Shown here piece by piece: positions 1 through 8,306 of a stretch of DNA of 37,242 nt. A model generated the notes under the pieces. It was not told the origin of the DNA. It saw only the letters and a list, made by a program, of their open reading frames with translations, and did not search any database. The translations under genes and the position numbers were made by a program. Each line of letters begins with the position of its first letter. Position 1 is the first letter of the stretch. The DNA comes from DATDPY01 sp964395765 (GTDB taxonomy: Bacteria > Bacteroidota > Bacteroidia > Cytophagales > Cyclobacteriaceae): assembly GCA_964395765.1 (NCBI GenBank), contig CAYNCU010000011.1:1-37242 (forward strand). Direction: 5' to 3'.

Positions 1-232
1 AAGCCGCAAAGGGCGCAAAGGCATTACTATAATTTCGCAAAAGTGCGGAGTGCGTAAAGGCATTAATCTTTTCAGGCAAAGCCGGGGAGAGGGTAAAGGC
101 CAAAGGCATTACTTTTTTTCATGCAAAGACGCATAGAGCGCAAAGACATTACTATAATCACGCAAAGGCGCTAAGGGCGCAAAGGCATTACTTTATTCAT
201 GCAAAGGCACGGTTTGCGCTTTCAGCCTTGCG
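1..232. repeat. Degenerate direct-repeat array (GCAAAG...GGCATTACT type)
   Basis: About five and a half imperfect units of roughly 35-45 bases follow one another, starting near 1, 36, 75, 123, 161 and 201. Each has a GCAAAG/GCGCAAAG part and most end in a core close to AAAGGCATTACT. The array begins directly downstream of the permease stop codon at 233 (minus strand) and may run beyond the window edge. Related GCAAAGACG segments occur at about 29350-29375 and, in the opposite orientation, near 19385. No ORF, spacers or constant repeat length is visible, so it is a dispersed intergenic repeat rather than a CRISPR. Confidence 0.7.
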
Positions 233-2641
233 TTATTCATACCTTAACGTTTGCGCCGGATTCAATCCCGATGCTTTAACCGACTGATAACTTACGGTAA
301 GTAAAGCAATGATCAGGGCAGCCAGTCCGCTGAGTATGAAAATTATATAGTTTATTTCAACATGGTAAGCAAAATTCAAAAGCCATTTGGAAATGAAAAA
401 CCAGGCAGGTACTATGGCAATGAAGAATGCGATAATAATAAATTTCATAAACTCAGTTGAAAGCATACGGATGATAATAAAAGAAGAAGCGCCCATGGCT
501 TTACGGATTCCGATTTCCTTGGTTCGCTGTTCTGCCGTATAGGCAGCCAGGCCGAATAGTCCGAGGCAGGCAATGAAGATGGCCAGTGCAGCGAATACGC
601 CGAGCAGTTGTCCGACTTTGATGTCGGTTGTATACTGGGCATTGAAATTGTCGTCGAGGAAGCTGAATTGAAAGGGTTCGCCGGAAGTAAATTCTTTCCA
701 TTTGTTTTCGACCAGGTTGACTACCTCCCTGGCATTGTTGCCGGAGTAACGAATCGTCATGTAATTTCCGAAGTTGGCTCCGAGGCGGATTACCAAAGGC
801 CGTATTTTCCCTTTCAACGATTCGAAATTGAAATCTTTCAGTACGCCGACCACAGTGACTTCCTCCGGTGTCTGGCCGTTATAGCTGATCAGTTTTTCAC
901 CTACCGGGTGTTCCCATCCCATTTCCCTGACTAATGTTTCATTCACCATAACGCCCACGGAATCCGAGGGGAAATCCCTTGAAAAACCTCTGCCTTCGGC
1001 GATAGAATATCCCATTGCTTTCACCTGATCATAGTCGGCATAGTATTCTCCCACCAGGTGATCCTCATCATTACCGGGTTTCCTGTAAACGGTTGTGCTG
1101 TTCACCCCGGGAAATGTACTGACCGAATAACTGGCCGCGACAATTCCGGATTGTTTCATCAGATCATTTTTAAAGGCCGTCCGGTTGTTATTCAGCCGGT
1201 CGGCGTTCATTAACACGAGCGCCTTTTTCCGATCCAGCCCCAGGTCCTTATTTTGCGTGTATTGCATCTGGTTATAAACAATTGAGGTGCATATGATCAA
1301 CATGATGGAGAGGGAAAACTGAAGGGTGACCAGGGTGCCACGTATCCAGCCGCTTTTACTGCCTTTTGCCGCACTGCCTTTAAAAACTTCCGTAATGCCG
1401 AATCGCGTAAGAAAGAATGCCGGATAACTCCCCGCAAATAATCCTACAATAAGAATTAAAATTACCGCTCCGCCCAGGTAGAGCGGGTTAAACAGGGATA
1501 TCCAATGAAGATTTTTTCCGGCTAACATATTATACTGAGGTAAAAGAACGATCGATAAGATAAATGCCAGGACAACGGAAATTAAACTGAAAATAAATGA
1601 CTCCATCAGAAATTGCAGGATCAGCTGGCGGTTCAGGGAACCGAATGTTTTGCGCATGCCAACTTCCCGTGCCCGGCTTGATGAGCGGGCAGTCGTAAGG
1701 TTCATAAAATTGATGGAGGCAATCAGGAGGATGAATATACCTATGGCACTGAATATATAAATATAGTTGATATCCCCTGAAGGATCGTAGTCCCCTGAGA
1801 TCTTGGAATATAAATGTATATCTTTCACCGGGTCGACCAGGTAGCCGTATTCACCTCCGTTTTTCATGAACTGATCCATCGAGACACCCAGGAACTGTTG
1901 CATCTCAGGACCGATGTATTTAGGGATAAGACCTGATACCTTTTTTTTGGTTGCCTCAATATCGGCATCTTTATGAATGATAAAATAGGTTTGAATGGTG
2001 TTGGCTAACCAGATGGGGTTTCTGCTGTAACCCTGCGACAGAATGGAAACCAGATATTGAAATTTTATATGGGAATTTTCCGGGGGATCCTGGGCCACGC
2101 CCGTTACTTTCATGGATTGATTGTCATTACCGAAAATTAATATTTTTCCCAGCGGATCTTCCTTGCCGAATAATTTTTTGGCCGAGGTTTCCGTAAGCAC
2201 CATAGAATTGGGATCTTTCAGGACGGTAGCAGGATCCCCCTTCAGCAATTTAAAAGAAAAGAATTGGAAGAAATTTGAGTCGGTAAGCAATATGCCGTTT
2301 TCGGTAAACGATTTGTCATTATATTTAATTACGACATTGGTAAAAACCCACATCCGGATGGATTCTTCAATTTCAGGGATATCGGAAACCAGGGCTGCTG
2401 CCATAGGCGCCGGAGTATAATTCCCGGTGAGGTCCTGACCCCCTAATTTGGCATGTAATGCTACGCGGTACATCCGGTCGATCTTTGTATGAAAACGGTC
2501 ATAACTGAGTTCACCGGAAATATAAAGGATTATAAAAAGTGTCGCGGTGATCCCGGCGGTCAGGCCGAGAATATTGATAAATGAATAAAACTTTTTCTTG
2601 AGTAGGTTGCGGATGGCAACGATCAGATAATTACGGAACAT
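233..2641 (-). CDS. MacB/FtsX-type ABC transporter permease (copy 1)
   Basis: An 802-residue inner-membrane permease-like protein. One membrane helix lies at about residues 21-42, followed by a large periplasmic MacB-type core domain (about 45-290). A first FtsX block has helices near 293-314, 345-367, 388-412 and 436-457, and contains the SSRAREVGMRKTFGS signature. A second periplasmic segment precedes a C-terminal FtsX block with the QRTKEIGIRKAMGAS signature. Families with this architecture move lipids, peptides or signals with a separate ABC ATPase, or act as mechanotransmitters. No ATPase gene lies next to it here. The neighbour at 2870-5278 is a same-length paralogue on the same strand with a 228-base gap. 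The ATG start at 2641 fits the usual N-terminus of this family (MxRNxxxxAxRNxxKKKxYS). Substrate cannot be deduced. Confidence 0.9.
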   Translation of the reverse strand: MFRNYLIVAIRNLLKKKFYSFINILGLTAGITATLFIILYISGELSYDRFHTKIDRMYRVALHAKLGGQDLTGNYTPAPMAAALVSDIPEIEESIRMWVFTNVVIKYNDKSFTENGILLTDSNFFQFFSFKLLKGDPATVLKDPNSMVLTETSAKKLFGKEDPLGKILIFGNDNQSMKVTGVAQDPPENSHIKFQYLVSILSQGYSRNPIWLANTIQTYFIIHKDADIEATKKKVSGLIPKYIGPEMQQFLGVSMDQFMKNGGEYGYLVDPVKDIHLYSKISGDYDPSGDINYIYIFSAIGIFILLIASINFMNLTTARSSSRAREVGMRKTFGSLNRQLILQFLMESFIFSLISVVLAFILSIVLLPQYNMLAGKNLHWISLFNPLYLGGAVILILIVGLFAGSYPAFFLTRFGITEVFKGSAAKGSKSGWIRGTLVTLQFSLSIMLIICTSIVYNQMQYTQNKDLGLDRKKALVLMNADRLNNNRTAFKNDLMKQSGIVAASYSVSTFPGVNSTTVYRKPGNDEDHLVGEYYADYDQVKAMGYSIAEGRGFSRDFPSDSVGVMVNETLVREMGWEHPVGEKLISYNGQTPEEVTVVGVLKDFNFESLKGKIRPLVIRLGANFGNYMTIRYSGNNAREVVNLVENKWKEFTSGEPFQFSFLDDNFNAQYTTDIKVGQLLGVFAALAIFIACLGLFGLAAYTAEQRTKEIGIRKAMGASSFIIIRMLSTEFMKFIIIAFFIAIVPAWFFISKWLLNFAYHVEINYIIFILSGLAALIIALLTVSYQSVKASGLNPAQTLRYE

Positions 2642-2869
2642 GGGTATTGTTTGTTTAAAGAGTTAGATGAAAAAATTCTCATTTTGGTAACAAAAAACTG
2701 ACAGCCGGAAAATTTACTTTGTGAACGGTAATAATTAAAAAATTTGTCGTTTGGTTATCCTTCAATTCCTTCCTGAAATCAATTCAAAATAAATCAAAAA
2801 ACAGGTAATTCTTTCTCTTTCCGGTTAAATAAATATTACGGTCAATGTTGCAACATCGTTCATTTCCCG

Positions 2870-5278
2870 TTATTCATACCGAAGCGTTTCAGCCGGGTTA
2901 ACCGTGGCCGCCTTTATAGACTGGTAGCTCACGGTAAGCATGGCGATAATAAAGGCTAATAACCCGCCTGCTAGGAAGATGAGGTAGTTGATATTCACCC
3001 GGTAAGCAAAATTTTCCAGCCAGTTATGGATAAAATACCAGGCCGGGATAATGGCTATTAAAAAGGCTATGAATACATATTTTAAAAACTCCGAAGATAG
3101 CAGCCTTACAATACTTGTGGACGTAGCGCCCAGAGCCTTCCGGATCCCGATTTCCCGAGTTCTCTGTTCAGCGGTGAAGGCGGCGAGACCGAACAGACCC
3201 AGGCATGCTATAAAGATGGCCAGGGTGGCAAAAATGGTTAACAGGTGACCAACACGAATATCCGATTTATAAAGATCGTTGAATTTTTCATCCATGAAGT
3301 TATATTCGAAAGGCTCACCGGAAGTAAGTTCTTTCCATTTACTTTCAATGGTAGCAATCACCTGTCTGGGGTTATTCCCGGAATACCTGATGATCAGGTC
3401 ATTCCCGAAATTGGTAGCAAGCCGGATTACGATAGGCCTTACTTGTTCCTTCAGGGATTGAAAATTGAAGTCCTTTATAACGCCGACAACGGTAAGTTCG
3501 AGTGGTTTTTCATTATCCAGTGAAATGATCTTTTCGCCGACAGGGTCTTTCCAACCCATTTCTTTTACGAGCGCCTGGTTGACGAGCACGGCCAGGGAAT
3601 CGGAAGGGAAATCTTTCGAAAAATTTCGGCCGGCTGCAATTCTTAATTTCAAGGCGGGCACCTGGTCGTAATCCGCATAGTACTGGCCTACCAGGTGATC
3701 TTCATCCACCCCCGGTTTCCTGTAAACCGTGGTATTATTAACACCGGGAAAAGTATTGGTGGCAAAGCTGACGGCTTCAATATTATGTTCCTTTTTCAGG
3801 GCATCTTTAAATGCGTTACGATTGGATCCCAGCTTATCGGCATTGGAAATGGTTATTACCTTATTCCTGTCAAAGCCTAGATCTTTGTTGCGGGTATATC
3901 TCATCTGGCTAAATACAACAGCCGTACAAATGATGAGTAATATGGAGATGGCAAATTGAAGGGTTACCAGTACCCCGCGCAGGAGACCGCTTTTAGTGCC
4001 TTTCGCAGCACTTCCCTTGAATACTTCTGCTATCTTAAATCGGGTCAGGTAGAAAGCCGGATAGCTTCCGGCTAATAAACCGATGATAAAAACGAGACCT
4101 GCGGCAGCGCCTATCAGTAAGGGATTAAACAATTCGGACCTGGTGAGATCGGTCCCTGCCAGCAAGTTATATTCGGGCAGTAATAAAACAGCGGTCAGAA
4201 AGGCCAGTATTACCGAAACAAGGCTGAAAATCATGGATTCAACCAGGAACTGGGTGATGAGCTGTGATTTGAGTGAACCGAAGGTTTTTCTCATGCCCAC
4301 TTCCCTTGCACGGCCCGAGGAGCGGGCGGTGGTAAGATTCATAAAGTTGATCGAGGCAATGAGCAAAATGAAAAATCCGACAGCTCCGAATATGTAGATA
4401 TAATTTATATTACCGGCGGGTCCAAGATCACCCTGGATGTGGTCATATAAATGTATGTCTTTAAGAGGATCAACGATATAACCATAGGCCCCTCCGTTTT
4501 TCCTGAACTGATCAAGACTCATTCCTAACATCTGCTGTATCCTGGGTCCGACATATTTTGCGATAAGGCCATTGATCTTGTCCCTGGCAGCATTAATATC
4601 GGCCCCTTTATTGAGAATAAAATAAGTTTGCAGGCTGTTGCTCAGCCATTCGGTGGATTTGCCGAAATCGTTAGATGAGAACGAAACAAGATAATTAAAC
4701 TTAATGGAAGAAGTGGATGGTGGATTTTCAACCACCCCGGTCACTTTCATGGCTTTTTTAGCATTACTGAAGATCAGAATTTTACCCATCGGGTCTTCTT
4801 CCCCGAAAAATTTTTTTGCCGCTGTTTGGGATATGACAATTGAGTTGGGCTCAATTAATGCCGTTGCGGGATCGCCTTCTAGTAACTTAAATGAAAAGAA
4901 ATTAAAAAAGTTGGAATCAGTGTGAAAAACGCCGTTTTCCGTAAACGACTTGTCTCCGTATTTTATAATTACATTATTCCATTCCCAGAGCCTGATCGAT
5001 TGGGAAATCTCCGGGACTTCATTGACCAGGGCAGCGGCCATCGGAGAAGGTGAATAGGCTCCGGTAAAATCCTGGCCTGCCAGCTTGGCGTGAAGACCGA
5101 CCCGGTACATCCGGTCGATCTTTTCGTGGAACTTGTCGTAGCTTAATTCATTACTAAGGAATAATATAATAAACAGGGAGGCGGAGATACCGATTGTCAA
5201 TCCCAGGATATTGATAAATGAATAAAATTTCTTCTTTATTATATTCCGGAAGGCAATCAGGAAAAAATTACGTATCAT
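2870..5278 (-). CDS. MacB/FtsX-type ABC transporter permease (copy 2)
   Basis: Also 802 residues and clearly homologous to the downstream copy over its whole length. It has the same N-terminal helix (FINILGLTIGISASLF), periplasmic core, SGRAREVGMRKTFGS motif and C-terminal QRTREIGIRKALGAT motif. The two genes are probably an old tandem duplication, since substitutions are spread along the sequence, including the periplasmic parts. It is the first gene of the minus-strand pair and is divergent from the SDR gene at 5460. The 181-base gap between them must hold its promoter, but I see no clear TAnnTTTG box there. Partner ATPase and substrate are unknown. Confidence 0.9.
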   Translation of the reverse strand: MIRNFFLIAFRNIIKKKFYSFINILGLTIGISASLFIILFLSNELSYDKFHEKIDRMYRVGLHAKLAGQDFTGAYSPSPMAAALVNEVPEISQSIRLWEWNNVIIKYGDKSFTENGVFHTDSNFFNFFSFKLLEGDPATALIEPNSIVISQTAAKKFFGEEDPMGKILIFSNAKKAMKVTGVVENPPSTSSIKFNYLVSFSSNDFGKSTEWLSNSLQTYFILNKGADINAARDKINGLIAKYVGPRIQQMLGMSLDQFRKNGGAYGYIVDPLKDIHLYDHIQGDLGPAGNINYIYIFGAVGFFILLIASINFMNLTTARSSGRAREVGMRKTFGSLKSQLITQFLVESMIFSLVSVILAFLTAVLLLPEYNLLAGTDLTRSELFNPLLIGAAAGLVFIIGLLAGSYPAFYLTRFKIAEVFKGSAAKGTKSGLLRGVLVTLQFAISILLIICTAVVFSQMRYTRNKDLGFDRNKVITISNADKLGSNRNAFKDALKKEHNIEAVSFATNTFPGVNNTTVYRKPGVDEDHLVGQYYADYDQVPALKLRIAAGRNFSKDFPSDSLAVLVNQALVKEMGWKDPVGEKIISLDNEKPLELTVVGVIKDFNFQSLKEQVRPIVIRLATNFGNDLIIRYSGNNPRQVIATIESKWKELTSGEPFEYNFMDEKFNDLYKSDIRVGHLLTIFATLAIFIACLGLFGLAAFTAEQRTREIGIRKALGATSTSIVRLLSSEFLKYVFIAFLIAIIPAWYFIHNWLENFAYRVNINYLIFLAGGLLAFIIAMLTVSYQSIKAATVNPAETLRYE

Positions 5279-5459
5279 GTTGTCAGGGCGTTTTTCTAAT
5301 TATTAGATGCATATTTTTATTAAAAGGTTGCATGATAAGGTCAAAAGCCTTTTTTATAGCCAAAAATCAATAGATGGATTGAATAATTCAAACCGGGACT
5401 TTAACTGTTTATGATTAGATTTATCGAAGGATAGGAATAGTAATTCTCCGATTAAAGAA

Positions 5460-6269
5460 TTGAAAAGGACAAATTTTTCAAATAAGGTAATCCTTATAAC
5501 CGGCGGCGCATCAGGCTTAGGTGCTTCCCTGGCAGCTTCCATGGCGACACTGGGAGGTCGGGTACTGGTTTTGGATAAGGATGAAAGATCTCTTGAAAAT
5601 TTAAAAAATAATCAACCGGTAATTGAGGGGTATCATGCCGATGTTACCGAACCTGTAAGCATAAAGGATACGATCCGGAAAATCCTTGATTCTTACGGGA
5701 ATATTGATTTTCTGATCAATTGTGCGGGTGTGTTTAATGCAGGCGAAGCACGGGATTTTTCAGCCCGGCAATGGAAGGAGTGCATTGAGGTAAACTTGTT
5801 GGGAACCGTGAATATGATTGCAGAGGTTTATCCTTTAATGGTCACCCGGAAATCGGGTCAGATCGTGAACATTGCCTCCATGGTAGGTCTTGCTCCTTTA
5901 CCGCTGATCATTCCCTATGTCACCTCAAAATACGGTATCATCGGCCTTACTCGTTCTCTCAGGATTGAAGCAGCCACTCTTGGCATTCGCGTTAACGTGG
6001 TTTGCCCCGGCCGGCTCGACACAACGCTGCTGGAAAAATCGGAAATCGTGAATGCAGACCAGGAATCATTTATTGCCGCAATGCCTTTAAAACCGTATCC
6101 CTTAAGCAAAGCAGTCCATAAAATAATAAACGGAATAAGCAGGAATAAAGGTGTTATCCTGTTCCCCTGGTACGTTAATGCACTTTGGTATGCCGAACGA
6201 TTTTCCAGCCGGCTTTTATTTCCCGCCTATGCTTTGGCTATGAACAAATTCAGGAAAATGAAATTGTAG
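5460..6269 (+). CDS. Short-chain dehydrogenase/reductase, TTG start
   Basis: A 269-residue classical SDR, a cytosolic NAD(P)-dependent oxidoreductase of unknown substrate. Visible motifs are the cofactor loop TGGASGLG (14-21), NCAG (87-90), Asn112 in VNLLG, Ser140, Tyr153 and Lys157 (YVTSK) and the CPGRLDT segment. The cofactor-binding strand begins at residue 9, so the start must lie at the TTG at 5460 or very close. An in-frame stop at 5412 and the lack of any ATG before residue 28 exclude a conventional start, and ATT at 5451 is the only other nearby option. The C-terminus, after about residue 225, is hydrophobic and basic and may contact the membrane. The gene stands alone between the divergent permeases and a convergent cytochrome-like gene. 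Confidence 0.85.
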   Translation: MKRTNFSNKVILITGGASGLGASLAASMATLGGRVLVLDKDERSLENLKNNQPVIEGYHADVTEPVSIKDTIRKILDSYGNIDFLINCAGVFNAGEARDFSARQWKECIEVNLLGTVNMIAEVYPLMVTRKSGQIVNIASMVGLAPLPLIIPYVTSKYGIIGLTRSLRIEAATLGIRVNVVCPGRLDTTLLEKSEIVNADQESFIAAMPLKPYPLSKAVHKIINGISRNKGVILFPWYVNALWYAERFSSRLLFPAYALAMNKFRKMKL

Positions 6270-6314
6270 TTATACAGAGGACCTCAGAGAAGTCACAGAG
6301 TTCCGCAGAGAATA
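6270..6314. repeat. CTCTGTG-type dispersed repeat, left copy
   Basis: This segment, directly after the SDR stop, contains CAGAGGACCTCAGAG (6275-6289) followed by CACAGAG and GCAGAG. The exact reverse complement of the 15-base core is at 7068-7082, so the two copies face each other across the cytochrome-like gene. It probably sits in the shared 3' region of the two convergent genes and could form a long-range stem with the other copy. Confidence 0.6.
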
Positions 6315-6370
6315 TTGCATGCATTTTTTACCCTGAATGTAAATATCACTCCCGGCTTCAAGCTTCCAGC

Positions 6371-6865
6371 CTAATTATTCATCCCCGGCGTGAATACCTG
6401 GTTTGTAAAGGGCGGTGTGTCGGGAATTTTAACATCGTTGAAAGGATATCGTACCGCCCGGTGACAATTGTTGCATGTATTGGTCAGGAAGACAAAACTT
6501 TTTTTAAAATCAACCAGGTTTTTATGTTGTATGGTTTGGCTGACACTGTCGAGGGCCGGTTGCAACATCGGGATCATTTTGGATTCCGGACGATCCGTTT
6601 CATATTTAATGATATCATCTTTTAACTCTATGATCTCTTTAATTTCAAAATCGGCCAGTGGCCAGTTCTGGTTTATGCCGGCGAACCATAGCTTGGCGTG
6701 ATGCACCTGTACGTCCGACATGAATTCTCCGAAACCGGGGACATAAGCATTATTCTGACGGCTCTGTAAACTGTCGATCTTTGTTTCCAGATCAGCTATT
6801 TTTTTTGAGGAGTTGCTGCAGGAATAGAACAGAATTAAAACGGATAACAGGGCAAATGATTTCAT
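6371..6865 (-). CDS. Putative monohaem c-type cytochrome lipoprotein
   Basis: A 164-residue protein with a lipoprotein signal peptide (FYSC, Cys16 as lipid attachment site) and a single haem-attachment motif CNNCH at residues 131-135, close to the C-terminus. The middle part is mostly helical, with a short coiled-coil-like stretch near 20-37 and an H55/H56-containing helix. A C-terminal CxxCH after several helices resembles class II (cytochrome c'-like) proteins more than class I cytochromes. It would be anchored in the periplasm or outer membrane. No maturation or respiratory genes are adjacent, so the electron partner is unknown. The ATG at 6865 is the natural start before the signal peptide. 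Haem binding is inferred from the motif only. Confidence 0.75.
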   Translation of the reverse strand: MKSFALLSVLILFYSCSNSSKKIADLETKIDSLQSRQNNAYVPGFGEFMSDVQVHHAKLWFAGINQNWPLADFEIKEIIELKDDIIKYETDRPESKMIPMLQPALDSVSQTIQHKNLVDFKKSFVFLTNTCNNCHRAVRYPFNDVKIPDTPPFTNQVFTPGMNN

Positions 6866-7218
6866 AGAAATTAATTTTCAATCCTATTTCAAGTAGAACT
6901 ATTTTTATCGGTAATTGTTTATTTCGCTGATGAAGTTCTTCATAGAATTAAAATCTGCAATAATATAATATAAAATCATTTACAAAGAAGCACCGCAAAG
7001 AATAAATAGAAAGAGCACGGAGATTGCTCCGAGATCCTCTGCATTACTCTGTGGTCCTCTGTGCTGCTCTGAGGTCCTCTGTGTAATAACTCTCCGCAAT
7101 TATATCTAACGCCTCAATTTATAAGCTATGGAAAAAAGTATTTTATGCACACAATTAAGATTCCAATTTGCTTACTTTGTTGTTTTCAATTGATTTTATA
7201 AACTAAAAATTAAACACG
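6866..7218. other. Gene-free 353-base intergenic region
   Basis: This lies between the divergent cytochrome-like gene and the small plus-strand gene. It must hold both promoters. The middle carries the CTCTGTG repeat annotated separately. A TTACTTTG at 7172-7179 is one base off the Bacteroidota -7 consensus and could serve the small gene at 7219. No other ORF or RNA gene is convincing. Confidence 0.5.
7015..7088. repeat. CTCTGTG-type dispersed repeat, right copy
   Basis: Consecutive CTCTG-containing steps (CTCTGCATTA, CTCTGTGGTC, CTCTGTGCTG, CTCTGAGGTC, CTCTGTG), about 10-11 bases apart, make up this segment. A short CGGAG/CTCCG stem lies at 7019-7032. The segment CTCTGAGGTCCTCTG (7068-7082) is the exact inverse of 6275-6289. 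Confidence 0.65.
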
Positions 7219-7407
7219 ATGAATGAAAAAGTAAGTAAAGAAGAAGTAATGAACCAGTTTCATATCGCCCTGAAAAACCTGATGGAGATATATAACCAGA
7301 TTGAACCTTCCGCCAATACCACCACTAAGAACAATCTGTTCCTTTCACTGGATAAGCTGGCCAGGGCGTACGGCATTATCCAGGGAAATACGGAGGGTGA
7401 AAAATAG
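7219..7407 (+). CDS. Small hypothetical protein (62 aa)
   Basis: A short, soluble, probably helical protein of 62 residues with no signal peptide or cysteines. Residues about 5-30 (KEEVMNQFHIALKNLMEIYN) and 40-55 look like two amphipathic helices separated by an Asn/Thr-rich turn. The ATG at 7219 follows an A/T-rich leader typical of Bacteroidota, with no Shine-Dalgarno sequence. It precedes the SDR/GcvP-like operon by 88 bases and may be transcribed with it or alone. I do not recognise a family. Codon use resembles the neighbours, which supports a real gene. Confidence 0.6.
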   Translation: MNEKVSKEEVMNQFHIALKNLMEIYNQIEPSANTTTKNNLFLSLDKLARAYGIIQGNTEGEK

Positions 7408-7495
7408 AATTATGATTTTTATTTTTTCTTCCGATTAATAGAAAACCGGAAAGGATTAATTATTTTTCAACCTATAACCAACAAAATAATTTTAT

Positions 7496-8290
7496 ATGGA
7501 TATAGCAAGCAAAGCACTTGAATTGATTTCGCTGGAAGGAAAGGTTGCCGTGGTATCCGGAGGCGCTTCGGGTATTGGTTTGGGTACGGTACGAAAGCTT
7601 GCCGAAATGGGAGCAAAGGTATCGATCCTGGATGTCAACGAGACTGCCGGAAATTCAGCGGTTGCGGAATTGAATGACTCAGGCTTACCGGCTGTTTTTT
7701 TTAAGTGCGACATCACGGTGGCCGATGATTGCAAAAAAGCTATTGAACAAATTGTAAATAAGTTCGGGAGGATAGATATCCTATTCAATAATGCAGGAAT
7801 TGCCATTCGGAAAAACGCGATTGACCTGGAACCGGATGAATGGGATCTCGCCCTTGATGTTTCCCTGAAAGGCCAGTATCTCCTTACCAAGTATGCCGTA
7901 CCGCATATGATTAAAAACGGCGGGGGAAGTATTATTAACAGCGGGTCGGGATGGGCGCTGAAAGGGGGAGAGAACGCGGTTGCCTATTGTGCCATGAAAG
8001 GCGGCTCCCTTAATATGACCCGGGCCATGGCCATCGACTTCGGCAGGTATAATATCCGGGTGAATTCCGTATGCCCCGGCGATGTGGATACGCCCATGCT
8101 GAAAAGTGAATGTGAACAGCTGGGCGGTGTCTATGACGAAGCCTATAAAAAGGCTTGCGCGGCCGGACGACCGCTTGAAAGACTGGGAACCGTGGAAGAG
8201 GTGGCAAATGCGGTACTCTTCCTGGCTTCCGGTATGTCGTCATGGATTACAGGTACACATATCGTTGTAGACGGCGGAGGAATTGCATGA
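7496..8290 (+). CDS. NAD-dependent-type short-chain dehydrogenase (first gene of the GcvP-like operon)
   Basis: A 264-residue FabG-like SDR. Visible are SGGASGIG (21-28), Asp46 at the end of the second strand (SILDVN, favouring NAD over NADP), NNAG (98-101), a catalytic Ser (SGSG, 149-152), Tyr164 and Lys168 (YCAMK), CPGDVDTPM and the C-terminal WITGTHIVVDGG typical of sugar-alcohol and hydroxyacid SDRs. The position normally held by the catalytic Asn (VNLxG) reads VSLKG, with Ser123. It is followed after 16 bases by the GcvPA-like gene, so the two are almost certainly co-transcribed. The SDR may make or consume the substrate of the GcvP-like pair. The true substrate is not deducible. Confidence 0.9.
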   Translation: MDIASKALELISLEGKVAVVSGGASGIGLGTVRKLAEMGAKVSILDVNETAGNSAVAELNDSGLPAVFFKCDITVADDCKKAIEQIVNKFGRIDILFNNAGIAIRKNAIDLEPDEWDLALDVSLKGQYLLTKYAVPHMIKNGGGSIINSGSGWALKGGENAVAYCAMKGGSLNMTRAMAIDFGRYNIRVNSVCPGDVDTPMLKSECEQLGGVYDEAYKKACAAGRPLERLGTVEEVANAVLFLASGMSSWITGTHIVVDGGGIA

Positions 8291-8306
8291 ATTTAAATGA
8301 ACAATT

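Noticed and set aside
1..232. Possible CRISPR array at the left edge
   Set aside because: The units are degenerate, of unequal length and have no constant repeat/unique spacer pattern; no cas genes are present.
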